Of a stretch of 22,750 bases of DNA, positions 1 through 9,741 are shown piece after piece. This DNA comes from a virus. Positions within the stretch are counted from its first letter, which is position 1, and every line of letters starts with the position of its first letter. Where the stretch lies: positions 1 through 22,750 of the IMG/VR virus record IMGVR_UViG_3300010885_032749. One strand, written 5' to 3'. Both the position numbers and the translations under genes were made by a program. Below the pieces are notes generated by a model. The model saw only the letters and a list, made by a program, of their open reading frames with translations, was not told the DNA's origin and searched no databases.

Positions 1-990
1 AATAGTTCAAGCTATAACTCAAGAGTATTACTTAATTTTGACTATAACGCTATATCAAGCAGTATTGCAAGTTTGGGATATAATCCAAACGCATTCAATT
101 ACAATCTAAAGTTATTTGTAGCTGAAGCAAATGAGATTCCAACAGATTATTCACTATACTGCTATCCTACATCAGGAAGTTGGGATATGGGAGTTGGAAG
201 ATATGGTAATATTCCAGAAACAACAACTGGAGTAAGTTGGACTTATAGAAGATCTGCAACAGATCTAAGTAGTCGTTGGGAGACAGGTTCTTTTACAGCT
301 AACACAACAGGTTCATCAGTAGCAACAAAAGGTGGTGGCGTTTGGTACACAAATTTTGTAGCATCACAATCCTTCAGCTATACTACATCTGATATCGATA
401 TGGATATCACAAACATAGTACGAGGTGTTCAATCAAGTTCATTTAACTTTACTGGATTAATTCTTAAGAAGGGTAATACGGATGAATCGTCAACTAGTCT
501 TTTTTCAAGTTTAAAATTCTTTAGTAAAGATACACACACAGTATATATACCAATTATTGAAGCTAGATATAATGATAGTGTATCAACAGGTTCATTGCAG
601 TTAATCAACTCACAAGAGGATATAAACATTATACCCATAAATCTCAAACCTTCATACAAAGAGAGTTCAACTCCTATAGTTAGATTTTCATCAAGATATA
701 CATTCCCTATACAAACGTTTGCAACAGAGTCTGGTTATCTAACAAGATACCGATTACCAGCTGGAACACAATATGCTATATATAGCGCACATAATGATGA
801 TGTTGTTATTAACTTCAGTACATATACCACACTAAGTGATGATGCAACAAGTAATTATATAAAACTTTATTTAGATAGTTTTCAACCAGAAAGGTATTAT
901 AGAATACTATTCAAAGTACCTGATACAAATTCAAGTACAACATACAACATATACGATAATAAGTGGATTTTTAAAGTTGAACGTAACTAA
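1..990 (+). CDS. Structural/tail protein with DNRLRE-like domain (5' truncated)
   Basis: The reading frame is open from base 1, so the true start lies upstream of the window. An internal TTG at 73 is not a credible start because the frame before it reads as coherent protein (SRVLLNFDYNAIS). The visible part has the layout of a DNRLRE-type beta domain: an SR-x-L-x-x-F-D strand, a W-D-x-G-x-G-R / V-S-W-T-Y segment, then D-M-D-I-T-N-I-V followed by F-T-G-L-I-L-K and a final strand ending in IPIIEARYND. DNRLRE modules occur in surface and carbohydrate-associated proteins. The last ~30 residues (YRILFKV...IYDNKWIFKVER) look like a separate closing strand set. The stop codon overlaps the next start by one base (TAATG), implying a shared transcript. 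A tail or fibre role is inferred from neighbours. Confidence 0.75.
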   Translation, partial: NSSSYNSRVLLNFDYNAISSSIASLGYNPNAFNYNLKLFVAEANEIPTDYSLYCYPTSGSWDMGVGRYGNIPETTTGVSWTYRRSATDLSSRWETGSFTANTTGSSVATKGGGVWYTNFVASQSFSYTTSDIDMDITNIVRGVQSSSFNFTGLILKKGNTDESSTSLFSSLKFFSKDTHTVYIPIIEARYNDSVSTGSLQLINSQEDINIIPINLKPSYKESSTPIVRFSSRYTFPIQTFATESGYLTRYRLPAGTQYAIYSAHNDDVVINFSTYTTLSDDATSNYIKLYLDSFQPERYYRILFKVPDTNSSTTYNIYDNKWIFKVERN

Positions 991-2810
991 TGAGGTTTCC
1001 AGATAATACATTAATAGGAGATTTAAACGATAACTTTTCGGCTAAAACTTCCGGAAGTCTTGTTACTTATAATTCTTCTTCTATTAATGAAAATGAAACA
1101 GTTTATGATCTTTTACCCGTAATTGTAAATAGACCTCCAATCATTATTGCCTCCATAACAGAAGCTTCTACACCTAAAATACAACCTTACTCAACTGCCG
1201 ATGCTACTGGAAAATATATGTACACATTTCCAGATGGTACAGTTAAAATTGGTTTAGGAACAACATTAACATTCTCAATACAAGCTCAACAACCTAATGT
1301 ATTGAATGTTGAAAATGGAGTACCTACAATGATAGCACCTACAGCAGGATTAGTGTATACATGGCGAAAAAATGGAAACATTATAAGTAGCTACAAAGTA
1401 GATTCATTACAAACATCATTAACAATTACTGATAATAAGGTAGCTATAAAAAATATTCAACCAGAACATGCAGGTACGTATACATGTGATGTATCAAACG
1501 ATATTGGAACAGTATCAAGTGAGCCTATAAATGTAGAAGTATTGAATTTAGATTTTGATAGCTATTTCTATAAGAATCTAATAAAAAATCCTTATGGATT
1601 AGAGGATACTAATGAATGGAACTCTTTAAGTGACGATCTAACAACAAAGACTTTTAGTAAAGCACCATCTGAAGATTTTATTAAGCCTAATGAATTAAAC
1701 AAATTTGGCTATACAATTGATATGATGCATCCAAGACCATATCAAATAGATACAGGAGTAATTAAAAACTTAGATATGACAAAAGCTATTCTAAGTAATA
1801 ATGCAAGTTATTTTACTAGATCAAGATACAAACTAATAAAAGATGGAGGAAACTTTTTAGTAAGAGCTTATCAAGATATAGATGTAACAGACATTGAGTG
1901 GTTAATAAAAGGTGGAGTTTATGGAATAGAAGGAGTGAGAGCAATATTCAGTTGTTACATAGGTAATGGATTAAGTAGCTTTACACCAGTACAAGAATTA
2001 ATAGATCCTGGTACAAGGCTAGATCCTAAAAACTATGCAATGGATAAGCCAAGAATAAGTGCAAAAAACTTCCTAATGGCAGGTCCAAGTACAGGTCCTC
2101 AAGAAACAGTATACATAACATTGGAGGAATATGATAATGAAACTCGATTACCAAGTACCATTTTAAATAACAATAATAGCATTAGTAGACAGAACGAAAG
2201 AATTACTTTATTAGATCCATGGACAAAACGATTTGGAAACTATATAGGTAGAAAATATTATGATACTGATGTTTACGGAATAGGACAATTGAGTCAAGGA
2301 GATGCAAGAGATTCTACTTTATTCACAGCACAAGAGTTATATCCAACTGAAAGCCTAAGATATACTTATGGCCAATATGCTGAATTTAATAAAGTAGTCT
2401 TAGATAGACTGAATCCTAAGACAACTAAAGTCAGAGTAGTAATGAACTTTGAAACATCTGATGGACGACTATTTGATAATTACTTAGCAATAAGAGGAGG
2501 TAATTCAGATGAACCATATGAGTTTGGAACAGGCGAACAACCTTACAACAGAAACTCATGGATAAGAACTGCAAATTATTGGGAAACAAGTGTAGTAAAT
2601 CAACAAGTGAGGTTTGATAAGAACAAAGACAAGAATTATAGAGATTATATTCCATTAGCTAATGATCCACGAGGAATGATAACAGCACTAAACCTATCTC
2701 TGATTCCAATACTGACACAAGACAAGAATACTACAAGACAACATACTGGTATAACACTTACTCAAAACGGAACACCACAATCAAAAGTATCTACAGGATT
2801 ATCTTTGTAA
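990..2810 (+). CDS. Ig-domain-containing tail/structural protein (606 aa)
   Basis: A predicted virion protein whose clearest module is an I-set-like immunoglobulin domain at about residues 83-185. It has a core Trp (YTWRKNG), then LTI, then the hallmark F-strand G-T-Y-T-C-D-V-S-N, ending IGTVSSEPINVEV. The B strand reads TFSIQA, so the usual partner Cys is absent and no canonical Ig disulfide can form. After it comes KNLIKNPYGLEDTNEWN, a likely start of a jelly-roll or carbohydrate-binding module. The C-terminal half aligns by eye with the next gene (YF-R-R, GG, A-x-Q-x-ID, VYG, then a late PRGMIT block), so the two look like tandem paralogues. The ATG overlaps the upstream stop. No Shine-Dalgarno sequence is visible. 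Ig modules are common on phage tail and capsid surfaces; the exact virion position is unknown. Confidence 0.85.
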   Translation: MRFPDNTLIGDLNDNFSAKTSGSLVTYNSSSINENETVYDLLPVIVNRPPIIIASITEASTPKIQPYSTADATGKYMYTFPDGTVKIGLGTTLTFSIQAQQPNVLNVENGVPTMIAPTAGLVYTWRKNGNIISSYKVDSLQTSLTITDNKVAIKNIQPEHAGTYTCDVSNDIGTVSSEPINVEVLNLDFDSYFYKNLIKNPYGLEDTNEWNSLSDDLTTKTFSKAPSEDFIKPNELNKFGYTIDMMHPRPYQIDTGVIKNLDMTKAILSNNASYFTRSRYKLIKDGGNFLVRAYQDIDVTDIEWLIKGGVYGIEGVRAIFSCYIGNGLSSFTPVQELIDPGTRLDPKNYAMDKPRISAKNFLMAGPSTGPQETVYITLEEYDNETRLPSTILNNNNSISRQNERITLLDPWTKRFGNYIGRKYYDTDVYGIGQLSQGDARDSTLFTAQELYPTESLRYTYGQYAEFNKVVLDRLNPKTTKVRVVMNFETSDGRLFDNYLAIRGGNSDEPYEFGTGEQPYNRNSWIRTANYWETSVVNQQVRFDKNKDKNYRDYIPLANDPRGMITALNLSLIPILTQDKNTTRQHTGITLTQNGTPQSKVSTGLSL

Positions 2811-2836
2811 TTACAATACGTTGATATGTATTATAG

Positions 2837-5173
2837 ATGGATAAGAAGCGAACAATCAAACTAACATTACTTTCTCAAGAACAAGCAATTCGTGCTGGTG
2901 ATTTTTCATTAATGCCAGTTGTTAGAGAAGCTCCATTTATAGTATCACAACCAATAAAGAACTTTTCACAATACACTTGGATTGAAGGAATACAAAATGC
3001 AACTCCAACCTATCAGTCTATAAAAATCAGTGCAACTACAGTAAGTGTATTAGAAGGAACTGCTTTTAGTTTTGGTCTCAGAACTATTGATCCTTCAAAT
3101 GTAAACGATAGCAATAGTACAGAAAATCTATCATATAGATGGAAAAAAGATGATTCGCAAATCTTTGAATTAAATAGATTAAATAATGGAGTTGGGACAG
3201 AGGCAGTACTTATTGATTCTGGAAGTAGCAAGATAGGTTTATCTGGAAGATATACATGTGAGGTATCTAACAAGTATGGTACAATAGAATCAGATCCAAT
3301 TGATATTAATATAATTGATCCACTTAAACATCCAAAGATTTATAAAAACTTATTACTTAATGGTGATGGTGAAGGAGGATTAGATGGATGGCAAGGAAGT
3401 CCAGATATCAAAATAATACCATTTCTAAACAACACATATCAAGGTAGAAATTTTGGTAGTTTTAGATTAGGCTCAGTAATAACACTACCACCAGACTTTG
3501 ATATAACAGGACCAAATTTTGTTAATGAATCTCTAATAACACCTATAGACCAACCACCTGAATTTTATTTTAGTTTAGGAGGTCACTCATCATTATTTTT
3601 TCCATACTATTGGAGAAGACGTGAATCAGATCCTTCATTTAAAAACATTAATGTTAAATCTTATTCATCGTTAGTATTAAATCCAACAGAGAGATGGATA
3701 TCAGAAGGTTTAACACCAAGCATAGTTTTAAACGAAGATTTTAATAAAACAGAATTTGCAGGATTTTTTCCTGGAATTGGTTGGTTAGACAATTATAATA
3801 AAAACAATAACAAAAACATAGTAAGTCTATACTCAGAGTTTAAAAACTATATGCCAACATATTTTGGTAGAGATAGAATTAAGTTTGCAAAGTTTGGAGG
3901 AAAAGCAAATGCTTCAATAGCTCAAACAATAGATTTAACTGAAGCTTCTGATTTTGTTGATGGATTAGTTTATGGTGTAAAATATTCTACATCACAGTTC
4001 TTTGCTTATGTAGGTGCTGGTATAACAAACTATGAAATAAAAATAACTACAGCTGAAGGAATTAAAACATTTAATTATGGTATAGCTGATTCAGAGATTT
4101 GGTATGATAGAATATTTGAACGTACAAATGTAGCTTTTCCAGAAGTGAGAGCAAACAATCTAGGTTTTCAGAAATATACACCACTTCCAGGAACTCCAAT
4201 TGAAATAAATCCTATTGTTAACGATAAAACTACAATAACCTTAGATTATATTGATGAGTCAGGTAAAGTGCTTAAGACAGAGGTTATTAATGGTCCTGAT
4301 GAATCAGATGTGTGGGCTATTAAAGAAAAAGTATTTTTTCCATTAACACTGTTACCTATATTTTTATTTGTTCAATCAAGCAACAATCCTATAACAGTGT
4401 TTGGTCAGCAGTATACAACCACAACAGCACTATTACCGCTATTTGATAAAACAAACGATTTATTCAGTTTATCAACACCAGTTCCTAATACATTAAAAGA
4501 TACTAATGCTAAGTTTTTATTAAACAAGTATGATTTTAAACAGCAAGGAGCTACTAACTTTGCACCATATGGGTCAATGGAGGAATATAAATACAGAGCA
4601 GTAGAAGATCATGGAGCAGCTGCAATGTTTGGAGTTGGTAAGAATATAATTATACCATTTAAAACAAGAACAGTAAACATAACAGTAAACTTTAATCACA
4701 ACTCTGAAATTATTAATGATATGAATCCCGAAATAAAAGGATGGACATCTCAAGATATATACAATGAAGAGTTAGGACAGAATACAGGTGTAAGTGCAAG
4801 GTATGCAGAATATGGAGCTCCAAGATGTGGAATAACTAAAATGAAGTTTTTAATTGCACCTAACGATATTAAGCTATCAGATAAGTATGTAACATACCAA
4901 ATACCACCTGCTTCATCAACAGTATTGGGATTACAAAAAAAGAAATACAATATTCCAAATAGCTTTAACAGTGCTAATAAAGCAGACTTTACTTACGATA
5001 TAATTCAACCTAAGTTACCATCAACTGCAACCCCAACAACTAACCCTTTTATAATATCTAATAATCTATCAGCTTATATAACTGCAACAAATGAATTGAT
5101 ATTTCAAGACGTTAAGAACATACCTTCAACAGCTCCAACATCATCTGCAACAAACAATATTCAATCAAAATAG
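2837..5173 (+). CDS. Ig-domain-containing tail/structural protein, paralogue of upstream gene (778 aa)
   Basis: The second of two tandem Ig-bearing structural proteins. Residues ~66-160 form an Ig-like domain with core Trp (YRWKKDD) and F-strand S-G-R-Y-T-C-E-V-S-N (Cys 141), followed by YGTIESDPIDINI. The B strand (AFSFGL) again lacks Cys. Next comes NLLLNGDGEGGLDGWQ, the typical first strand of CBM4/9-like jelly rolls. The middle (YFGRDRIKFAKFGG...AQTIDLT...GLVYGV) and the C-terminal part (APRCGITKMKFLIAP) match the upstream paralogue. This copy is about 170 residues longer. The ATG is preceded by 26 bases without a Shine-Dalgarno sequence. A degenerate version of the late-promoter-like element (TATGTATT) begins 12 bases before the start. 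A role in tail or fibre decoration is inferred from context. Confidence 0.85.
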   Translation: MDKKRTIKLTLLSQEQAIRAGDFSLMPVVREAPFIVSQPIKNFSQYTWIEGIQNATPTYQSIKISATTVSVLEGTAFSFGLRTIDPSNVNDSNSTENLSYRWKKDDSQIFELNRLNNGVGTEAVLIDSGSSKIGLSGRYTCEVSNKYGTIESDPIDINIIDPLKHPKIYKNLLLNGDGEGGLDGWQGSPDIKIIPFLNNTYQGRNFGSFRLGSVITLPPDFDITGPNFVNESLITPIDQPPEFYFSLGGHSSLFFPYYWRRRESDPSFKNINVKSYSSLVLNPTERWISEGLTPSIVLNEDFNKTEFAGFFPGIGWLDNYNKNNNKNIVSLYSEFKNYMPTYFGRDRIKFAKFGGKANASIAQTIDLTEASDFVDGLVYGVKYSTSQFFAYVGAGITNYEIKITTAEGIKTFNYGIADSEIWYDRIFERTNVAFPEVRANNLGFQKYTPLPGTPIEINPIVNDKTTITLDYIDESGKVLKTEVINGPDESDVWAIKEKVFFPLTLLPIFLFVQSSNNPITVFGQQYTTTTALLPLFDKTNDLFSLSTPVPNTLKDTNAKFLLNKYDFKQQGATNFAPYGSMEEYKYRAVEDHGAAAMFGVGKNIIIPFKTRTVNITVNFNHNSEIINDMNPEIKGWTSQDIYNEELGQNTGVSARYAEYGAPRCGITKMKFLIAPNDIKLSDKYVTYQIPPASSTVLGLQKKKYNIPNSFNSANKADFTYDIIQPKLPSTATPTTNPFIISNNLSAYITATNELIFQDVKNIPSTAPTSSATNNIQSK

Positions 5174-5195
5174 ATTAATAAGTTGCAACTGGTAA

Positions 5196-5203
5196 TATTT
5201 ATA
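5196..5203 (+). promoter_or_regulatory. Putative phage late promoter element TATTTATA
   Basis: TATTTATA followed by TAAAAAA in a 40-base gap, starting 18 bases before the GTG of the 1494-aa gene. The same element occurs in three other intergenic gaps of the window. No obvious -35 box. A perfect 10-base palindrome (AGTTGCAACT, 5181-5190) lies just upstream. The promoter role is inferred from recurrence and position. Confidence 0.45.
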
Positions 5204-5213
5204 TAAAAAATAC

Positions 5214-8200
5214 GTGGCTAAAAAAACTATAGATCTAAATTCTAACCCAAGAAATTTAATGGTTCAGAAAACAACCGTAGATGGAGATAGTATGACTTCA
5301 CCAGTAGTTGCAATTCAACCAACAGCATCTTATGTATCTGCACCAATAGTAAAAGACCTTAATGTAGCTATAACACCATTTGGATTAAGTAACAATACAA
5401 TAGGAGCATATCCTAACGACACAGTTCAATTAAACATTACAAATGCAATTGATCAATACTTAGAGACAAATTATAGAATTGATACATATGTTTTAGATCA
5501 ACAGCTAGTAACATTAGATCCAGAAAAAGATTTAAGTGATTTGGGTTACATTTCTGGTAAATATAAAACCGAGTATAGCTTTAATAGAAACTTGTTAGGA
5601 TCGGGTGATGCTCACAAATTACAAATACAAGAGATAAGTGCTGATGGATTAGAGATAAGAGTTATTCCTATTTTATCTTCTAAATATGATAACGTAAACT
5701 TCTTATCATTCTTTGAAAGTGGTTTTTTTAAGTTATCTAAAACACAAACACTTACGAACTTATTTTTATACAAAAGTGCAAATACTCCAATTAGAGTTTT
5801 TGATTACGTACAAGATAAATTTACTTATACAACATCACCTTATAGTATTATCTTTAAGTTAAATGCTCCTGTATCAGCTGATGTTAATATAGGAGATGCA
5901 ATTTGGTTAAGCCAACAAGTTAGTGATAGTATATTGGATGAAATTACAATTATTCCTCCTAAATCTAGATTAAAAAAAATTAAGATAGCAGGTCCTAATT
6001 GGGATGCGGTTAATAAAGAAAGTGTAAACTCATCAACACAATATAAAGATTGGGATGATCTACTATCTACAAATACTCAAACATCACAAGACATAGTTAA
6101 TATGTTATTGAGTGGTTCTTCTATTGAAGGTATACCATTAAATATAGATTACAAATTGTTTGAGAATCATACACATTTTGGATCAGCTGCTGAGAGATTA
6201 CACAACTTTAAATATAAGCTACAGCTAATAGAAAACTATACAAGTAGAATAGGAGAACTTACAACAGGACTAACTGGATTACCAAGTAGTAGTGTATCGA
6301 GTAGTATATACTTTCAAAGTAATGTGATAGATGCACAAAACAAGCGTGCTGCAACATTAGGTAGTTTAGATGGGTATGAAAAGTATTTGTATTATGAATC
6401 AAGTAGCTATGTATCAAGTAGTTATGGTGAATTCTATCCTACTACATGGCCAAAAAGAACAAGCACAAAACCTTATTTAAATTATTCAGTATCCTCTTCT
6501 CAAGTTGAAGACTGGTTTGATGGAATAATTACATCAGCAAGTATCTTTGATCAAAATAATGATAAAGCCTTGTATAGGTTAATTCCAGCTCACGTTTTAG
6601 AAGATCAAAACAATCAAGATTATGTTCTATTTACACAAATGATGGGACATTATTATGATTTAATTTTCAACTATATAAAAAGTATTCCACAAGTCTATGA
6701 TAGAAATCAAAGTATATTAGAAGGATTTAGTAAAGAGCTCGTTTATCATATATCTAAGAATTTAGGTTTAGACTTTGAAAATGGTAACACGTTAGAAGAG
6801 CTTTGGAGCTACACATTAGGAACAAATACAACAGGATCTTTATCTTCAACATATGGTATATCAACTGAAGATAAAACCAAAGAAGTATGGAAACGTATTG
6901 TAAACAATTTACCACATTTACTAAAAACTAAGGGAACTGAAAGAGGTGTAAGAGCTTTAATTAATTGTTTTGGTATTCCTCAAACTATCTTAAGAATAAG
7001 AGAGTATGGCGGTGCTGAACCTGAATTTGACACTAAGACAGATTTAGTATATGAAAGATTTAACTACTCTAATACAGTAGGATATAATGGAAAGACTTCT
7101 GGACAGGTAGCTCAATTAATACAAGTTCCATGGACAAACTTATCAGAAACTAATTTATTTCCTCTTACAGTAGAAATGCGAGTTAAGATGGCTGTAAGTC
7201 AAAGCAAAACTCAAACTATATTTGAAGTTCCAAATAAATGGAAAGTTCAAGCATACAAGAGTGGTAGTGGTGATTATATTGGTTTCTTTTTGAGTGGTAG
7301 TAGTGGATGGGCAACATCAAGTGTTAGTTCGTCTATCTATAATGGTAATTTTCATAACATTGCTTTAGAGAGAGCAGTTGCAAATGATGGAGCAATTGAT
7401 CAAACATATAAACTTGTAGTAAAAGAAGCTAACTATCAAAAAGTTGTTTCAACAACATCAGCATCCCTTTTTATAAGTACAGCATTAAGCTCATCATATA
7501 ATACATCATTTACAACTAGTGGTAGTTTATGGATTCCTGGCTCAGGCTCATTTGCAGCAAGTACCTCGCAATCTATGACTCTATTATCAGGAAGTATTCA
7601 AGAGTTTAGATACTGGACAACAGCATTACAAGATTCAATATTAGATAATCACACTTTAGCACCAACAAGCTATCAAGGAAATTCAAATGATACATATACT
7701 GGAAACACATCAAGCTATAGTGATTTAGCATTTAGATTGTGTTTAGGTTCAGATAATAAGAAAGTAAATTTAGCTACAACAGCAAGTATAGTATCACAAC
7801 ATCCTAATCAAAACATATTAACATTTGGTAATGGAGCTTTTAAAAGTGCATCATTTTATAACTACTCAGGATCTTATTATAATCCTATAGTAGAAATACA
7901 CTCTTTAGAATGGCCTGATTTAGGAGGTAATAGAAGTATAAGTAATAAAATACGTATTGATCAAACATCGTTAGTAAGTGATAATCAATTATATAGAAAC
8001 AATAGTGCTGAAAGATCATTAACAGATAATTATCCTATTGAAAGTTCTCGTTTAGGAATTTACCTATCACCAGTCAATGAAATAAACCAAGATATTGCAG
8101 AACAATTTGGAGGTATAAGTATTGATGATTATATAGGTAATCCGGCTGATGTAACTTTAGATCATTATCCTGATTTAGAGAAATTACAATATGCTTACAA

Positions 8201-9698
8201 TAAGAAATATGGTGCTCGAAATAATCCACAAAATTATATAAGATTAATTAAGCATTATGATGCATCTTTATTTAAGTTAATAAAGAAGTTTGTACCTTAT
8301 AGAGCAAACACACAAGTAGGCTTAGTAATAGAACCAGATATCTTACACAGAAGCAAGATTTCTAATGCATTACCTACATATGAAGAATTACAATATTCTT
8401 CATCCTTAGATACAAACATATTTTCAGTAGGTGGATTTGTAGAAGATGCAGGAGGAGAACCATTCAGAGACTTTTCAGGATATGTTCCTCAAGGAGTAGT
8501 TGAAGAAAGTCCTTTGCAAATTGAAGGTATAACACAAGTTGTTGTAGATGGAACACAGCAACTTCCAATGATAGCATTATCAGGAAATGCAAATGAGTAT
8601 AATCAAGTAGGAATAAACGATTTACCATCACAGTCAGGAAGTTTAACTGGTCTAATAGATACAGCTATAACTGCATATGGACGTGATACAAGAGTATTAG
8701 GTTCTCAATATGTATTTATGACATACAACAGATTATCAGTACCAGCTATAACAAGTTCTTATGGATCAGCATCTTATGGAGTCTCAGCTTACGTAGCACC
8801 AGAATCATCTACATACTTTATGGTTACAAGTAGTAGATATGATTATCATGAAGCATTAAATCCAGTTATTATGGATTCAAGATTAAGCCAAAGAGCTAAT
8901 AATGCAAGTAGTATGTATGATGTTGATATTTATGGTAGTAAAGCTTTTGATAAGTTCAGTGCTTATGCAACTGGAGCAACATCAGCATATGTTACAACAT
9001 ATACTTCATCCAATGCAATCTATGAAAATAATTGGACATCTAATTATGGTTTAGTATTAGAAGCACCTTATGAAGCTACAACAGCTCAATATTACCCTAT
9101 ATATAACACACAATCTTTTTGGTCACTAACATCATCATTAGGACTATTACACACAGCATTATTAACACCAACAGCATATAACGTACCAACAGCATATTCT
9201 AAAATACCAGCCTTTTTTTATAAAGCAGACGATATAAAGACACATAACTATATTTACAAAATCACTTACACAATTAACTCAAATACTGCAAACGATGCTC
9301 AAGTAGTATTCTCTTATGGTGATTTGAATTCGAGTTTAACTGATTCATACGCAGTAGTATCAGGAACCACCTATACAAACACCATTGTAACAAAAGCAAA
9401 TGGTCCATGGTTAGGACTGACAGTAGCTTATAATGGAATAGATGCTGATTCTTATTTCTGGTTTAAAAACATTAAAGTAGAATGTTTAAATTATAGAGCA
9501 AATGTGCAAGATTTTCATTTGAATGATAGTTATGGTATGAGGAATGCTCGTTATGATGGATGTAAAATGACATCAGCTGACTTTAATGTAGATAGTCCTG
9601 ATACAATAGATAAAGGACCAGTAGTAAAAATAACAGTTGGAGGAGGAAAACAATTATCTGTTCAACCAAGTGTTCGAGGAAATTTACAAATAAGATAG
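5214..9698 (+). CDS. Giant tail/baseplate protein with P2-gpI-like segment, LamG-like and jelly-roll modules (1494 aa)
   Basis: The largest gene in the window. It starts at GTG; an in-frame TAA at 5193-5195 and no ATG after it leave GTG as the only good start. Residues ~475-600 include MMGHYYDLIFNYI and LPHLLKTKGTERGVRALIN, then FGIP and REYGG. This pattern resembles P2 gpI-type tail proteins (LP-x-x-x-K-x-KGT-x-x-x-x-R, then G-[VI]-P), which sit in the baseplate. Residues ~645-805 form a LamG/concanavalin-like fold (FHNIALERAV, IQEFRYWTTALQDS). Around 944-1100 is a block (SRLGIYLSPVNEINQDI; FVPYRANTQVGLVIEP) that looks like a core tail segment. A jelly-roll-like module (~1340-1424, ending YFWFKNIKVEC) precedes the tail (FNVDSPDTIDKGPVVKI). 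Ser-rich linkers join the modules. Baseplate or tail-tip function with sugar-binding insertions is inferred; the gpI relation is from motif memory only. Confidence 0.85.
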   Translation: MAKKTIDLNSNPRNLMVQKTTVDGDSMTSPVVAIQPTASYVSAPIVKDLNVAITPFGLSNNTIGAYPNDTVQLNITNAIDQYLETNYRIDTYVLDQQLVTLDPEKDLSDLGYISGKYKTEYSFNRNLLGSGDAHKLQIQEISADGLEIRVIPILSSKYDNVNFLSFFESGFFKLSKTQTLTNLFLYKSANTPIRVFDYVQDKFTYTTSPYSIIFKLNAPVSADVNIGDAIWLSQQVSDSILDEITIIPPKSRLKKIKIAGPNWDAVNKESVNSSTQYKDWDDLLSTNTQTSQDIVNMLLSGSSIEGIPLNIDYKLFENHTHFGSAAERLHNFKYKLQLIENYTSRIGELTTGLTGLPSSSVSSSIYFQSNVIDAQNKRAATLGSLDGYEKYLYYESSSYVSSSYGEFYPTTWPKRTSTKPYLNYSVSSSQVEDWFDGIITSASIFDQNNDKALYRLIPAHVLEDQNNQDYVLFTQMMGHYYDLIFNYIKSIPQVYDRNQSILEGFSKELVYHISKNLGLDFENGNTLEELWSYTLGTNTTGSLSSTYGISTEDKTKEVWKRIVNNLPHLLKTKGTERGVRALINCFGIPQTILRIREYGGAEPEFDTKTDLVYERFNYSNTVGYNGKTSGQVAQLIQVPWTNLSETNLFPLTVEMRVKMAVSQSKTQTIFEVPNKWKVQAYKSGSGDYIGFFLSGSSGWATSSVSSSIYNGNFHNIALERAVANDGAIDQTYKLVVKEANYQKVVSTTSASLFISTALSSSYNTSFTTSGSLWIPGSGSFAASTSQSMTLLSGSIQEFRYWTTALQDSILDNHTLAPTSYQGNSNDTYTGNTSSYSDLAFRLCLGSDNKKVNLATTASIVSQHPNQNILTFGNGAFKSASFYNYSGSYYNPIVEIHSLEWPDLGGNRSISNKIRIDQTSLVSDNQLYRNNSAERSLTDNYPIESSRLGIYLSPVNEINQDIAEQFGGISIDDYIGNPADVTLDHYPDLEKLQYAYNKKYGARNNPQNYIRLIKHYDASLFKLIKKFVPYRANTQVGLVIEPDILHRSKISNALPTYEELQYSSSLDTNIFSVGGFVEDAGGEPFRDFSGYVPQGVVEESPLQIEGITQVVVDGTQQLPMIALSGNANEYNQVGINDLPSQSGSLTGLIDTAITAYGRDTRVLGSQYVFMTYNRLSVPAITSSYGSASYGVSAYVAPESSTYFMVTSSRYDYHEALNPVIMDSRLSQRANNASSMYDVDIYGSKAFDKFSAYATGATSAYVTTYTSSNAIYENNWTSNYGLVLEAPYEATTAQYYPIYNTQSFWSLTSSLGLLHTALLTPTAYNVPTAYSKIPAFFYKADDIKTHNYIYKITYTINSNTANDAQVVFSYGDLNSSLTDSYAVVSGTTYTNTIVTKANGPWLGLTVAYNGIDADSYFWFKNIKVECLNYRANVQDFHLNDSYGMRNARYDGCKMTSADFNVDSPDTIDKGPVVKITVGGGKQLSVQPSVRGNLQIR

Positions 9699-9716
9699 GA
9701 ATTACAAATTAACGCA

Positions 9717-9724
9717 TATTTATA
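9717..9724 (+). promoter_or_regulatory. Putative phage late promoter element TATTTATA
   Basis: TATTTATA followed by TATAAAAA in the 43-base gap before the homing endonuclease gene, beginning 25 bases before the ATG. The rest of the leader is A-rich (ACAACAACAA), with no Shine-Dalgarno sequence. It is the same element as at 5196, 12208 and 18558. Confidence 0.45.
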
Positions 9725-9741
9725 TATAAAAACAACAACAA

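Noticed and set aside
2811-2836. Small inverted repeat AATAC...GTATT between the Ig genes as terminator
   Set aside because: Only five A/T-rich pairs with an eight-base loop and no T tract.
5181-5190. Perfect 10-base palindrome AGTTGCAACT before a promoter-like element
   Set aside because: Could be an operator, but only one copy was seen and a 10-base palindrome is not rare enough in a window of this size.
6280-6430. AGT/AGC-rich stretch coding for Ser runs, considered as a tandem repeat or diversity-generating template
   Set aside because: No reverse transcriptase and no template/variable pair were seen; it reads as a Ser-rich linker typical of these proteins.
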